Origin: IMCC26256 sp046081705
Lineage (GTDB): Bacteria > Actinomycetota > Acidimicrobiia > IMCC26256
DNA: 46,075 nt
Assembly (NCBI GenBank): GCA_046081705.1
Contig: JBJTWK010000040.1
Location: forward strand, 1 to 46,075
Direction of reading: 5' to 3'
The notes under the pieces were generated by a model. It was given only the letters and a program-made list of their open reading frames with translations. It had not been told where the DNA came from and searched no databases. This document shows, piece by piece, positions 26,560 through 33,614 of the stretch. The position numbers and the translations under genes were made by a program. Position 1 is the first letter of the stretch. Each line of letters begins with the position of its first letter.

Positions 26560-27407
26560 GCGGCCACCGCCGCCACCGACCGCAGGTGCTCGACGACCGC
26601 GGCGGCGCGGACCGAGGCCGCGACTTCGTGCACCCGCACCATCGCCGCGCCGTGCTCGAGCGCCCACACGGTCGTCGCGATCGTCGCCGCCTCGCGTGCG
26701 CCCGGATCGGAGCCGGTACCCGCGAGCACCCCGAGGAACGACTTGCGGGACGCGCCGACGAGCACCGGCGCACCCACCCGATCGACGATCGTCTCGAGGT
26801 GGGTGAGCAGCGCGACGTTGTGCTCCACGGTCTTGCCGAACCCGATGCCGGGATCGACCATGATCGACTCCGGGGCGATCCCCGCGGCCACCGCGGCGTC
26901 GCAACGCGCCCGCAGGTGGTCGACGACCTCGCGGACGACGTCGTCGTAGTGCGGGTCCTGCTGCATGGTGCGGGGCTCGCCCTGCATGTGCATCGCGATG
27001 AACCCCGCGCCCGCCGCCGCGACCACCCGCAGCATGTCGGGATCCTGACGGCCGGCCGACACGTCGTTCACGATGCGGGCGCCTGCCGCGATCGCGGCCT
27101 CGGCCACGGCCGCCTTCGAGGTGTCCACGCTCACGACCGCGTGCGGCGCGAGCGCGGCGACCACCGGGACGACCCGGGCGATCTCCGCCTCGGCCGACAC
27201 CGGCTCAGCCCCGGGCCGGGTGGACTCGCCCCCGACGTCGAGGATCGCGGCGCCCTCGGCGAGCAGCGCCGCGCCGTGGGCGCGGGCCGCGTCGGCGTCG
27301 AACCAGCGACCGCCGTCTGAGAAGGAGTCGGGCGTGACGTTCACGATCCCCATGACCGGGCCCGTGATCGCTGTCCCCCGCTCCCGGGAGAACCCCCAGG
27401 TGAACAT
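26556..27407 (-). CDS. folP: Dihydropteroate synthase
   Basis: 283 residues. It condenses hydroxymethyl-dihydropterin pyrophosphate with p-aminobenzoate; sulfonamide target. MGIVNVTPDSFSDGGRW, LDVGGESTRPGA, the VDPGIGFGKTVEHN segment and GASRKSFLG are all intact. Start ATG at 27407 is 8 nt behind a TAGCCT box. Confidence 0.96.
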   Translation of the reverse strand: MFTWGFSRERGTAITGPVMGIVNVTPDSFSDGGRWFDADAARAHGAALLAEGAAILDVGGESTRPGAEPVSAEAEIARVVPVVAALAPHAVVSVDTSKAAVAEAAIAAGARIVNDVSAGRQDPDMLRVVAAAGAGFIAMHMQGEPRTMQQDPHYDDVVREVVDHLRARCDAAVAAGIAPESIMVDPGIGFGKTVEHNVALLTHLETIVDRVGAPVLVGASRKSFLGVLAGTGSDPGAREAATIATTVWALEHGAAMVRVHEVAASVRAAAVVEHLRSVAAVAA

Positions 27408-27415
27408 CGGCGCGG

Positions 27416-27421
27416 AGGCTA
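27416..27421 (-). promoter_or_regulatory. -10 box TAGCCT of folP
   Basis: TAGCCT on the minus strand, 8 nt before the folP ATG in the 76-nt folE-folP gap; suggests folP and the genes after it can be transcribed separately from folE. Confidence 0.45.
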
Positions 27422-27429
27422 GTAGGCGT

Positions 27430-27468
27430 CGGTCCGGGCCGCGCCGGGGCGCCGGGCGGGCGCGGACC
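27430..27468 (-). terminator. Possible terminator hairpin behind folE
   Basis: CCGCGCC (27439-27445) pairs with GGCGCGG (27459-27465), and the flanking GGTCC/GACC can extend the stem with a bulge. It starts 15 nt after the folE stop. No U-tract, as common in GC-rich actinobacteria. Confidence 0.35.
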
Positions 27469-27483
27469 CCACCGACCCCCGGC

Positions 27484-28080
27484 TCAGCGGGCCGTCGGGA
27501 TGCCGATGAGGCCCATGGCCTCGGCCCGGGTCGAGGCGTTCTCCTTGAAGATGCCCCGCACCGCCGAGGTGACCGTGATCGACCCCGGCTTCTTGACGCC
27601 GCGCATGCCCATGCACAGGTGCTCGGCCGCCATGACGACGAGCACCCCGCGCGGCTCGAGGGCGTCGACGAGCGCGTCGGCGACCTGGGTCGTGAGCCGC
27701 TCCTGCACCTGCGGGCGACGGGCGTACCCGTCGCAGAGCCGGGCCAACTTCGACAGTCCGGTGATACGGCCGTCCTTGCCCGGGATGTAGGCCACGTGCG
27801 CCTGGCCGTGGAACGGCACGAGGTGGTGCTCGCACAACGAGTAGATCGGGATGTCCTTCACCATCACCATCTCGTCGTGGTTCGCCTCGAACGTGACCGC
27901 GAGGTGCGCCGCCGGGTCCTCGTGCAGACCCGAGAGCACCTCCGCGTACATCTCGGCGACGCGCGCCGGCGTCCGGAGCAGACCGTCGCGGTCGGGGTCC
28001 TCGCCGACCGCTTCGAGGATCTCGCGCACGGCGCGAGCGATGCGCTCGCGGTCGATCGGGGTGGAGGGGTGCTCGGCCAC
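27484..28080 (-). CDS. folE: GTP cyclohydrolase I
   Basis: 198 residues from a GTG at 28080 with AGGAG 5 nt upstream. First step of folate synthesis, GTP to dihydroneopterin triphosphate. Zinc ligands in YSLCEHHLVPFHG and EHLCMGMRGV (Cys, His, Cys), plus GLSKLARL and RPQVQERLT. Classical FolE1 type. In most actinobacteria ftsH lies between hpt and folE; here hpt is directly upstream. Confidence 0.96.
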   Translation of the reverse strand: MAEHPSTPIDRERIARAVREILEAVGEDPDRDGLLRTPARVAEMYAEVLSGLHEDPAAHLAVTFEANHDEMVMVKDIPIYSLCEHHLVPFHGQAHVAYIPGKDGRITGLSKLARLCDGYARRPQVQERLTTQVADALVDALEPRGVLVVMAAEHLCMGMRGVKKPGSITVTSAVRGIFKENASTRAEAMGLIGIPTAR

Positions 28081-28115
28081 GGGGACTCCTGGGAGGTGCA
28101 GGACGACGTCGGGAG

Positions 28116-28121
28116 AGGCTA
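28116..28121 (-). promoter_or_regulatory. -10 box TAGCCT of folE
   Basis: TAGCCT 35 nt before the folE start, predicting a leader of about 27 nt that includes the AGGAG ribosome site. It lies just after the hpt stop. Confidence 0.45.
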
Positions 28122-28138
28122 TCGGGAGGCGGGTCGGG

Positions 28139-28720
28139 TCAGGACCCGACGTACTCGACGATCGCGTCGAGGTTGCGGTAGCGCTCGGCGACGTCGAGGC
28201 CGTAGCCGACCACGAACGCGGGCGGGATGGTGAACCCGATGTAGCGCAGGTCGGTGTCGGTCTTCTGGAGGCCCTCGCGCAGCAGCAGCGCGCAGACCTC
28301 GAGGGACGCCGGACCCCGGGCCGCCAGGTTGCGCCGCAGGTAGTTGAGCGTGAGCCCGGAGTCGACGATGTCCTCGACGACGATGACGTCGCGGCCGGTG
28401 AGGTCGAGGTCGAGGTCCTTGATGATGCGGACGACCCCGGAAGTACGGGTGGCCGACCCGTACGAGGACACGGCCATGAAGTCGAACTCGACCGGGAGGT
28501 CGATGGCACGGGAGAGGTCGCTCATGAACATGAACGCGCCCTTGAGCACGCCGACGAGGAGCGGCGCCCTCCCCGCGTAGTCGCGGGTGATCTCCGCACC
28601 GAGTTCGGCCACCCGCTCCCGCAGGCGCTCGGCGGTCACGACCTCGCGGCCGAGGTTCGGATCGCCCCTGAACCCCTCCCCGTCGGTTGCGGGTCGCGGT
28701 CCCCGTCCGGCCTCGCTCAC
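28139..28720 (-). CDS. hpt: Hypoxanthine phosphoribosyltransferase
   Basis: 193 residues. Purine salvage from PRPP and hypoxanthine/guanine. LLVGVLKGAFMFMSDL, the PRPP loop DVIVVEDIVDSGLTLNYL, and the C-terminal GFTIPPAFVVGYGLD are diagnostic. GTG start overlaps the tilS stop (GTGA), the classic tilS-hpt pair. Confidence 0.95.
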   Translation of the reverse strand: MSEAGRGPRPATDGEGFRGDPNLGREVVTAERLRERVAELGAEITRDYAGRAPLLVGVLKGAFMFMSDLSRAIDLPVEFDFMAVSSYGSATRTSGVVRIIKDLDLDLTGRDVIVVEDIVDSGLTLNYLRRNLAARGPASLEVCALLLREGLQKTDTDLRYIGFTIPPAFVVGYGLDVAERYRNLDAIVEYVGS

Positions 28721-29685
28721 GCGTCCCCCTCATCGTTCGCGTCGGCGTCGGTCGCGCACGCTAGCCCGCGTCGCAGACGACCGTCGCGTCGGGAGACGCG
28801 GACGCCGCCGGTGATCTCCGCCGCGCGGCGCGCACCGTCGAGCACGGTCTCGACGCGGCCGAGATCGGCGAGCGACGGCCAGGGCGGTCCGAGCCAGCGA
28901 CGCAGCGCTCGCCGCGCGATGGCGCGCGGGGCGGTCCGCAGCACCGCCACCGCCGGTTCGTCCCGACCCGCATCGGCGAGGACCGCATCGGCGAGGGCGT
29001 CGAGGAGTTCGGCCTCCTCGGCCATGACGCGGGCCTGACGGGCGAGGACCGGGACGAGATCGCGACCAGCACCGGACTCGAGCAACGGCAGCACCGTGTG
29101 GCGCACCCAGTTGCGGCGGAACCGCTCGTCGTCGTTGGTCGGGTCCGCCACCGGCTCGACGCCCGCGGCCGCTCCGACGGCCGCGGCGACCGCGTGCAGC
29201 TCGGACCGGCGCACCCCGAGCAGCGGACGCACGATCGGACCGCGACGGAACGGGATGCCGGCGAGTCCCGAGGTCCCCGATCCGCGCAGGAGGTTGAGGA
29301 CGACCGTCTCAGCGAGGTCGTCGGCGCTGTGACCGGTGAGGATCGCGGTGGCGTCGACCTCGACCGCCACCCGCTCGAGCGCCTCGTAGCGCGCGCTCCG
29401 GGCCCGGGCCTCGAGGTTCGGGCCCGGCGCCACCTCCACCCGCACCGCCCGGCACCGCACCCCCAGGTGGTGGGCGAGGTCCGCCACCACCGCCGCTTCC
29501 TCGACCCCGGACGGGCGCAGCCCGTGATCGACGTGGACCGCGACCGGGGAGAGGTCGGCGCGCGCTGCGACGGCGAGCAGAGCGATGGAGTCGGGGCCGC
29601 CCGAACAGGCGACGACGACCGGGGCGACGAGCCCGGCCACCTCGGCACAGGCCACGACCCCGTCGAGGGGGTCCGGCCCGGTCAC
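28717..29685 (-). CDS. tilS: tRNA(Ile)-lysidine synthase
   Basis: 322 residues. It converts the wobble C of the AUA-reading tRNA-Ile to lysidine. PP-loop ACSGGPDSIALL near the N-terminus, HVDHGLRPSG, ILTGHSADDLAETVVLNLLRGSG and RPLLGVRR. This is the shorter form, ending soon after the helical domain, which is usual for actinobacteria. The start is 4 nt behind the small membrane protein gene. Confidence 0.93.
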   Translation of the reverse strand: MTGPDPLDGVVACAEVAGLVAPVVVACSGGPDSIALLAVAARADLSPVAVHVDHGLRPSGVEEAAVVADLAHHLGVRCRAVRVEVAPGPNLEARARSARYEALERVAVEVDATAILTGHSADDLAETVVLNLLRGSGTSGLAGIPFRRGPIVRPLLGVRRSELHAVAAAVGAAAGVEPVADPTNDDERFRRNWVRHTVLPLLESGAGRDLVPVLARQARVMAEEAELLDALADAVLADAGRDEPAVAVLRTAPRAIARRALRRWLGPPWPSLADLGRVETVLDGARRAAEITGGVRVSRRDGRLRRGLACATDADANDEGDA

Positions 29686-29689
29686 GGGA

Positions 29690-29899
29690 CTACCGCCCGC
29701 GGGTCCTGAGGCGGATCACCTTCACGTAGTAGCCGAGTGCGAGCAGCCCGGCGATCCCGATGAAGGAGAGGAAGAGCACCGGAGCGATCCAGTAGTGCCA
29801 CGGCTTGGCCTCGGCGAGCACGGCGGTCGACGCGCCGGCCGGGGCGGCGGCCACGAGGACCGCGGTGAGGGCGAGGATGAGCGTGCGCAGCGTCTTCAC
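29690..29899 (-). CDS. Small two-helix membrane protein, unknown
   Basis: 69 residues. An N-terminal hydrophobic stretch ending in APAGAS looks like a signal peptide or first helix (about 5-24); a second helix spans about 37-59 (WIAPVLFLSFIGIAGLLALGYY), then a basic end KVIRLRTRGR. Not recognised by me. It lies 4 nt upstream of tilS, so it is probably in that operon, and 87 nt downstream of rsrA. Composition and codon use match its neighbours, so I regard it as a real gene. Confidence 0.65.
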   Translation of the reverse strand: MKTLRTLILALTAVLVAAAPAGASTAVLAEAKPWHYWIAPVLFLSFIGIAGLLALGYYVKVIRLRTRGR

Positions 29900-29986
29900 G
29901 GATGCTCCAGTCGGGACCGGCCACCCACGGGGGCCTGACGGGACGAGACGGTAGCGCGGGGACTCGCCGCGGTGGCCAACCGTGGG

Positions 29987-30217
29987 TCAGTCGGCGGCAT
30001 CGGCCGCCAGCAGTGCCGAGATCCGGGACTCGAGGCCGGCGGGCAGCGGGTCCTGACAGCGTTGGGACACGACGCGCCGGACGGTGACCTTGAGGGTGTA
30101 ACCCTCGAGGCAGGGCGGACACTCCTCGAGGTGGCGGGCCACCGCACGCCGGCGCCACACCGTGGTCTCCCCATCGAGGTAGGCGTACAGCTGCTCGCGG
30201 ATCTCGTAGCAGTCCAT
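29987..30217 (-). CDS. rsrA: Zinc-binding anti-sigma factor, RsrA-like
   Basis: 76 residues. C3, H29, C33 and C36 have exactly the spacing of the RsrA zinc site in Streptomyces (C11, H37, C41, C44), in the HX3CX2C motif RHLEECPPC. RsrA releases its sigma factor when thiol oxidation ejects zinc. A further Cys (C54) is present. It lies 37 nt downstream of the SigR-like gene, the usual sigR-rsrA order. Confidence 0.85.
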   Translation of the reverse strand: MDCYEIREQLYAYLDGETTVWRRRAVARHLEECPPCLEGYTLKVTVRRVVSQRCQDPLPAGLESRISALLAADAAD

Positions 30218-30254
30218 GGTCGACTTCCGGTCCTCGTGTGCTCGCCGCCCGACG

Positions 30255-30836
30255 CTACGCGCCGGCGGGCTCCTTGTCCGGGACGAGGCCGCGCTCGACC
30301 GCCAGGTCGAACAACGCCTCCTCGAGCTTCCTTCTTCCCCGGTGGAGCCGACTCATGACGGTGCCGATCGGGACGTCGGTGATCTCGGCGATCTCCCGGT
30401 AGGAGAAGCCGTCGACGTCGGCGAGGAGCACGGCCTGCCGGAAGACGTCCGGGAGGTCCTCGAGCGCCTGCTTCACCGCGTCGTCGGGCATCGCGTCGAG
30501 CGCCTCGATCTCCGCCGTGCGCGCGGCTCGGGCCTTCTCGAGCCCGCCCATCGCACCGTGGAGGGCCCACTCCTCCATGCCGTCGAGGTCGCGCATCTCG
30601 GGCCGGCGCTGCCGGGCGCGGTAGGAGTTGATGTAGGCGTTCGTGGCGATGCGGAAGAGCCAGGCGCGCAGGTTGCCGCCCTCCTGGTACCCGGGGAAGC
30701 CGCGGTACGCGCGCAGGTAGGTCTCCTGGACGAGGTCCTCGGCGTCGGTCGGGTTGCGGGTCAGGCGCAGGGCGTGCGAGTAGAGCGCGGGCATGTACTC
30801 CCGCGTCATCTCCTCGAACTGCGCCTGATCCGCCAT
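30255..30836 (-). CDS. sigR: ECF sigma factor, SigR/SigH type
   Basis: 193 residues from the ATG at 30836. Region 2 (RLTRNPTDAEDLVQETYLRAYRGFPGYQEGGNLRAWLFRI, in pieces) and region 4 (LPDVFRQAVLLADVDGFSYREIAEITDVPIGTVMSRLHRGRRKL) are intact. The RNAYINSYR-like TNAYINSYRARQRRP and the rsrA partner place it in the SigR/SigH disulfide-stress group. No GGAAT-N18-GTT autoregulatory promoter was found; instead TATCCT is 7 nt before the ATG. The much longer frame to 31448 is antisense to the GNAT gene and rejected. Confidence 0.92.
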   Translation of the reverse strand: MADQAQFEEMTREYMPALYSHALRLTRNPTDAEDLVQETYLRAYRGFPGYQEGGNLRAWLFRIATNAYINSYRARQRRPEMRDLDGMEEWALHGAMGGLEKARAARTAEIEALDAMPDDAVKQALEDLPDVFRQAVLLADVDGFSYREIAEITDVPIGTVMSRLHRGRRKLEEALFDLAVERGLVPDKEPAGA

Positions 30837-30843
30837 GGGTCCG

Positions 30844-30849
30844 AGGATA
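30844..30849 (-). promoter_or_regulatory. -10 box TATCCT of sigR, within an inverted repeat
   Basis: TATCCT 7 nt before the sigR ATG. GGATACC (30845-30851), which contains most of the box, is repeated inverted as GGTATCC at 30876-30882, 24 nt away, inside the 84-nt sigR-GNAT divergent gap. Confidence 0.45.
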
Positions 30850-30920
30850 CCGGGAGGGTCGGACACCTGCCCCGGGGTATCCACGGGCCGGCCCGGTGCC
30901 CGGTGTGGGATCGTGGGACC

Positions 30921-31475
30921 GTGCACCGCGTCACCGAGCTCACCGACGGCGTCGTCGCCGTGCGTCCGGTCGTCGAGGCCCACGTCGACGACCTGTACGC
31001 GGCGGCGGTCGCGTCGATCCCCGAACTCGCCCCGTGGTTCCCGTGGTGCCACGCGGGGTACGAACGGGCCGAGATGGCCGAGTTCGTGCGCCGGGCGCGT
31101 CGGTCGCGCGAACGGGGTCAGGAGTACCACTTCGCGGTCCACGACGTCCCGGGCAGCGAGGTGCTCGGCGCCTGCGGCCTGCGGATCGACGGGTACGACC
31201 CGACGATCGGTGAGATCGGGTACTGGATCGCGACGGCGCGGACCGGGCGCGGGCACGCAACCCGCAGCGCGCGGCTGCTCGCCGCCTGGGGGCTGGGCGA
31301 GGTCGGCCTTGAGCGCATCGAGATCATCGCCGCGGTGCACAACGACCGCAGCCGGGCCGTGGCCCGGGCCGCCGGCGCCCGCGAGGAGGGCGTGGCCCGC
31401 AGCCGCATCGTGCTCGGCGACGGTCGCCGCTCCGACGCGGTGGTGCACGCCATCGTCCGCGGCGATCTCGCCTGA
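30921..31475 (+). CDS. GNAT N-acetyltransferase, RimJ/RimL-like
   Basis: 184 residues from a GTG at 30921. N-terminal VAVRPVVEAHVDDLYAAA, central VLGACGLRIDGYDPTIGEIGYWI, the acetyl-CoA loop ARTGRGHATRSARLL (about residues 108-122), and a C-terminal segment (RIEIIAAVHNDRSRAVARAAG) match GNAT enzymes that acetylate ribosomal-protein N-termini or small amines. Substrate unknown. Divergent from sigR. Confidence 0.82.
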   Translation: MHRVTELTDGVVAVRPVVEAHVDDLYAAAVASIPELAPWFPWCHAGYERAEMAEFVRRARRSRERGQEYHFAVHDVPGSEVLGACGLRIDGYDPTIGEIGYWIATARTGRGHATRSARLLAAWGLGEVGLERIEIIAAVHNDRSRAVARAAGAREEGVARSRIVLGDGRRSDAVVHAIVRGDLA

Positions 31476-31516
31476 TCGGCACGGCCGGCCGGGGCGGGGG
31501 GCCGTCGGGGCCGGTG

Positions 31517-31522
31517 TACGCT
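31517..31522 (+). promoter_or_regulatory. -10 box TACGCT of tRNA-Thr(CGT)
   Basis: TACGCT preceded by TG (extended -10, GTGTACGCT), with the mature tRNA starting 12 nt later; fits a short 5' leader. Confidence 0.45.
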
Positions 31523-31534
31523 CTCCGACCTGTT

Positions 31535-31610
31535 GCCGGGGTAGCTCAGTCGGCAGAGCAGCTCACTCGTAATGAGCAGGTCAGGGGTTCGAATCCCCTC
31601 TCCGGCTCCA
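31535..31610 (+). tRNA. tRNA-Thr (anticodon CGT), CCA encoded
   Basis: Acceptor GCCGGGG/CTCCGGC (one G-U pair), D arm GCTC/GAGC, anticodon stem GCTCA/TGAGC with loop CTCGTAA (anticodon CGT, reads ACG), T stem AGGGG/CCCCT with TTCGAAT, discriminator T and encoded CCA. It is the second Thr tRNA of the window. Confidence 0.95.
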
Positions 31611-31626
31611 CATCGCCGAACGTGAT

Positions 31627-31652
31627 CGGGCCCGTCCGTGAGGACGGGCCCG
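31627..31652 (+). terminator. Terminator hairpin behind tRNA-Thr(CGT)
   Basis: Perfect 11-bp stem CGGGCCCGTCC/GGACGGGCCCG with GTGA loop, 16 nt after the tRNA. No U-tract follows, as usual in this GC range. Confidence 0.65.
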
Positions 31653-31702
31653 CATCGCGTCCGCGCCCGTCCGAGAGGACGCCGCCCGCATCGTGTCCAC
31701 CG
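31631..31702. repeat. Tandem imperfect 35-bp duplication of the terminator region
   Basis: The unit starting CCCGTCCGTGAGGACG and ending CCCGCATCGCGTCCGC is followed directly by CCCGTCCGAGAGGACG ... CCCGCATCGTGTCCAC, with only a few changes. The second copy keeps a shorter CGTCC/GGACG stem. Confidence 0.65.
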
Positions 31703-31713
31703 CGACGGTGGAC
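31695..31713 (-). terminator. Terminator hairpin behind the Bax-inhibitor-like gene
   Basis: GTCCACC, loop GCGAC, GGTGGAC, beginning 9 nt after the stop of the gene at 31722 on the minus strand. The two opposite-facing hairpins here form a bidirectional terminator zone. Confidence 0.5.
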
Positions 31714-31721
31714 CCACGGGT

Positions 31722-32462
31722 TCAGCGACCCTGGATGCGCCCGAGGAGTCGGAGCACCTCGAGGTAGAGCCAGACCATGGTCGAGAGCAGCGAGAGCGCG
31801 CTGTACCACTCGTACACCGCCGGCGCCTGCGCGGCCACGCCCCGCTCGATGAACGAGAAGTCCACGAGCAGGTTGAGGGCGGCGATCACGCAGATGCCGA
31901 CGCTCACGGCGATGCCGAGCGGCGAGGAGTCGGTGAGGAACGAGGGCTGCGCGCCGAAGATGGCGAGCACGAACGAGAACACGTACAGGAGCATCACGCC
32001 GAAGGTCGCGCCCATGATGATCCCGATCATGCGGTTCGTGACCTTCACGATGCGGGTGGTGTAGAGCACGAGCATCGCGGTGAACGCACCGACCGTCGCG
32101 AGGAGCGCCTGGGTGACGATGCCGTCGTAGGCGTCGTTGTAGATCTTGGAGATCGCGCCGACCCAGAAGCCCATGATGAGCGCGTAGGCGAAGCCGGCGA
32201 TCGGCGCGAGCTTGGGGTTGCGCGCCGCTGCGATGGACAGCCCGATGAGCAGCAGGAACCCACCGAGCAGGAGCAGCGGGCTGCCGTCGGCGACGGTCTC
32301 GGCCCGGGACCACCCGACGGCCGCGCACACCAGGGTGATGGCGAGGAGGAGGAACGTCTTGCCGGCCACGCCCCCCACGGTCATGGACCGGGTGGTGCCG
32401 GCGTCGACCCGCTGGATGTTCGCGGCGGTGAAGGTCTGCTCGTTGAGCATCTGCTTCGACAT
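31722..32462 (-). CDS. Bax inhibitor-1/YccA family membrane protein
   Basis: 246 residues with seven predicted transmembrane helices, and an N-terminal cytoplasmic segment. The YccA-type features include TFLLLAITLVCAAVGW, IAGFAYALIMGFWVGAISKIYND and the C-terminal FSFIERGVA ... YEWYSALSLLSTMVWLYLEVLRLL with acidic residues proposed to gate calcium in bacterial BsYetJ. It belongs to the actinobacterial Bax1-I/YccA group, of unproven function. GGAGG lies 4 nt before the ATG. A TAGGCT box (32491-32496) overlaps the holB stop. Confidence 0.85.
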   Translation of the reverse strand: MSKQMLNEQTFTAANIQRVDAGTTRSMTVGGVAGKTFLLLAITLVCAAVGWSRAETVADGSPLLLLGGFLLLIGLSIAAARNPKLAPIAGFAYALIMGFWVGAISKIYNDAYDGIVTQALLATVGAFTAMLVLYTTRIVKVTNRMIGIIMGATFGVMLLYVFSFVLAIFGAQPSFLTDSSPLGIAVSVGICVIAALNLLVDFSFIERGVAAQAPAVYEWYSALSLLSTMVWLYLEVLRLLGRIQGR

Positions 32463-32490
32463 GGATCCTCCGATCCTCGGGAGCGCCCGC

Positions 32491-32496
32491 AGCCTA
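32491..32496 (-). promoter_or_regulatory. -10 box TAGGCT of the Bax-inhibitor-like gene, overlapping the holB stop
   Basis: The first three bases are the TAG stop of holB (32494-32496). Predicted transcription start is about 22 nt before the ATG, leaving the GGAGG ribosome site in the leader. Confidence 0.4.
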
Positions 32497-33600
32497 CGCA
32501 GGCGCGACCGGCGGCAGGTGGAGCAGGAGGTGCTCGAGGAGGAGCCCCTCGGTCGGGTTGAACGTGAACGAGCGCCGGGTCGCCGCGCACGCATCGAGGG
32601 CGCGCGCCGCCTCGCGCGGACCGACGCGCAGCGGCGCACGGTCGAGGTTCCGGGGCGGCGCGTCCGGGGCCAGTGCGTCCCGGTAGATCGACTCGATGGC
32701 CGCGACGCCCTCGAGCAGCGCCTCGGTCCGGGCCCGACGCAGCGTCCGCTTCTGGGCCTCGACGAGGCGGCGGCGCATGGCCTGGGCCGTGCGGGCGGTA
32801 TAGCCGAGCCGTTCGGCCTCGGCGTCGGCCTCCTCGAGGTCGCGGGCCTGGACCGTCTCGAGCGCCGCCACCGCGTCGTCGAGCGCGGCGGCGAGCCCGG
32901 CCGCGAGGTCGAGCACCCGGGCGCCGTACCCGGTCACCCGGGACGGGGCGTCGGCGAACGCGAGCCGCAGCGGCGCGAGCGGTCCGGCGAGCGCGCGGGC
33001 CCGGTCGAGCCGACCGCCGGCGAGCGCGGCCGCGAGCCGGGCCGCCCCCTCGTCGACCCCGTCGGCGCGCAGGGCCTCGACGACGAGGTCATCGGAGAGC
33101 CCGCCGAAGTCGATGCGCTGGCACCGGGACCGGATCGTGATCGGCAGCGCGTCGGCCGAGTCGGTGACCACGACGACGACGGTGCGCGGCGGCGGCTCCT
33201 CGATGCTCTTGAGCAGCGCGTTCGCGCTCGGATCGTTGAGCCGTTCGGCCTCGAGCAGCACGACGCACTTGCGCGGGCCCTCGACCGGCGCGGCGTGGAT
33301 CTCGGGCAGGACCCCGCCGCGCACGTCGCGCTCGACGGAGTACTCGTTGGCGGTCGGTCGGAACTCGACGACGTCGGGATGCCGACCGCGGGCGACCCGG
33401 GGGTCGCCGGCGGCGTCGACGAGCACCGCGGCGAGTGCCCGCGCACCCTCCTCGACCCCGGAGCCGCGCGGCCCGACGAGCAGGTACGCGTGCACCGGAC
33501 GCGCCGCAGCCCGCCGGAGCGCCTCCACCGCGCGCGGCTGGCCGACGAGGCCCACCCCCGGATCGGCGGCGGGGTGCTCCGGGAGGTCGGTCGTCGTCAT
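32494..33600 (-). CDS. holB: DNA polymerase III delta' subunit-like ATPase
   Basis: 368 residues from the ATG at 33600. Clamp-loader component with AAA+ fold: GQPRAVEALRRAA at the start, a P-loop LLVGPRGSGVEEGARAL that lacks the usual GKS/T (delta' subunits do not hydrolyse ATP), CVVLLEAERLNDPSANALLKSIEEPPPRT, and SRCQRIDF. The zinc-binding module is missing. The order tmk-holB is widespread. A TAGGCT box 8 nt before the ATG overlaps the tmk stop. Confidence 0.9.
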   Translation of the reverse strand: MTTTDLPEHPAADPGVGLVGQPRAVEALRRAAARPVHAYLLVGPRGSGVEEGARALAAVLVDAAGDPRVARGRHPDVVEFRPTANEYSVERDVRGGVLPEIHAAPVEGPRKCVVLLEAERLNDPSANALLKSIEEPPPRTVVVVVTDSADALPITIRSRCQRIDFGGLSDDLVVEALRADGVDEGAARLAAALAGGRLDRARALAGPLAPLRLAFADAPSRVTGYGARVLDLAAGLAAALDDAVAALETVQARDLEEADAEAERLGYTARTAQAMRRRLVEAQKRTLRRARTEALLEGVAAIESIYRDALAPDAPPRNLDRAPLRVGPREAARALDACAATRRSFTFNPTEGLLLEHLLLHLPPVAPA

Positions 33601-33608
33601 CGGGGCCG

Positions 33609-33614
33609 AGCCTA
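33609..33614 (-). promoter_or_regulatory. -10 box TAGGCT of holB, overlapping the tmk stop codon
   Basis: TAGGCT begins with the TAG stop of tmk (33612-33614) and ends 8 nt before the holB ATG. No ribosome site is seen. Confidence 0.45.

Noticed and set aside
29686..29692. TAG stop of the small membrane gene as a -10 box for tilS
   Set aside because: The hexamer is TAGTCC and lacks the final T of TANNNT, unlike the three accepted cases.
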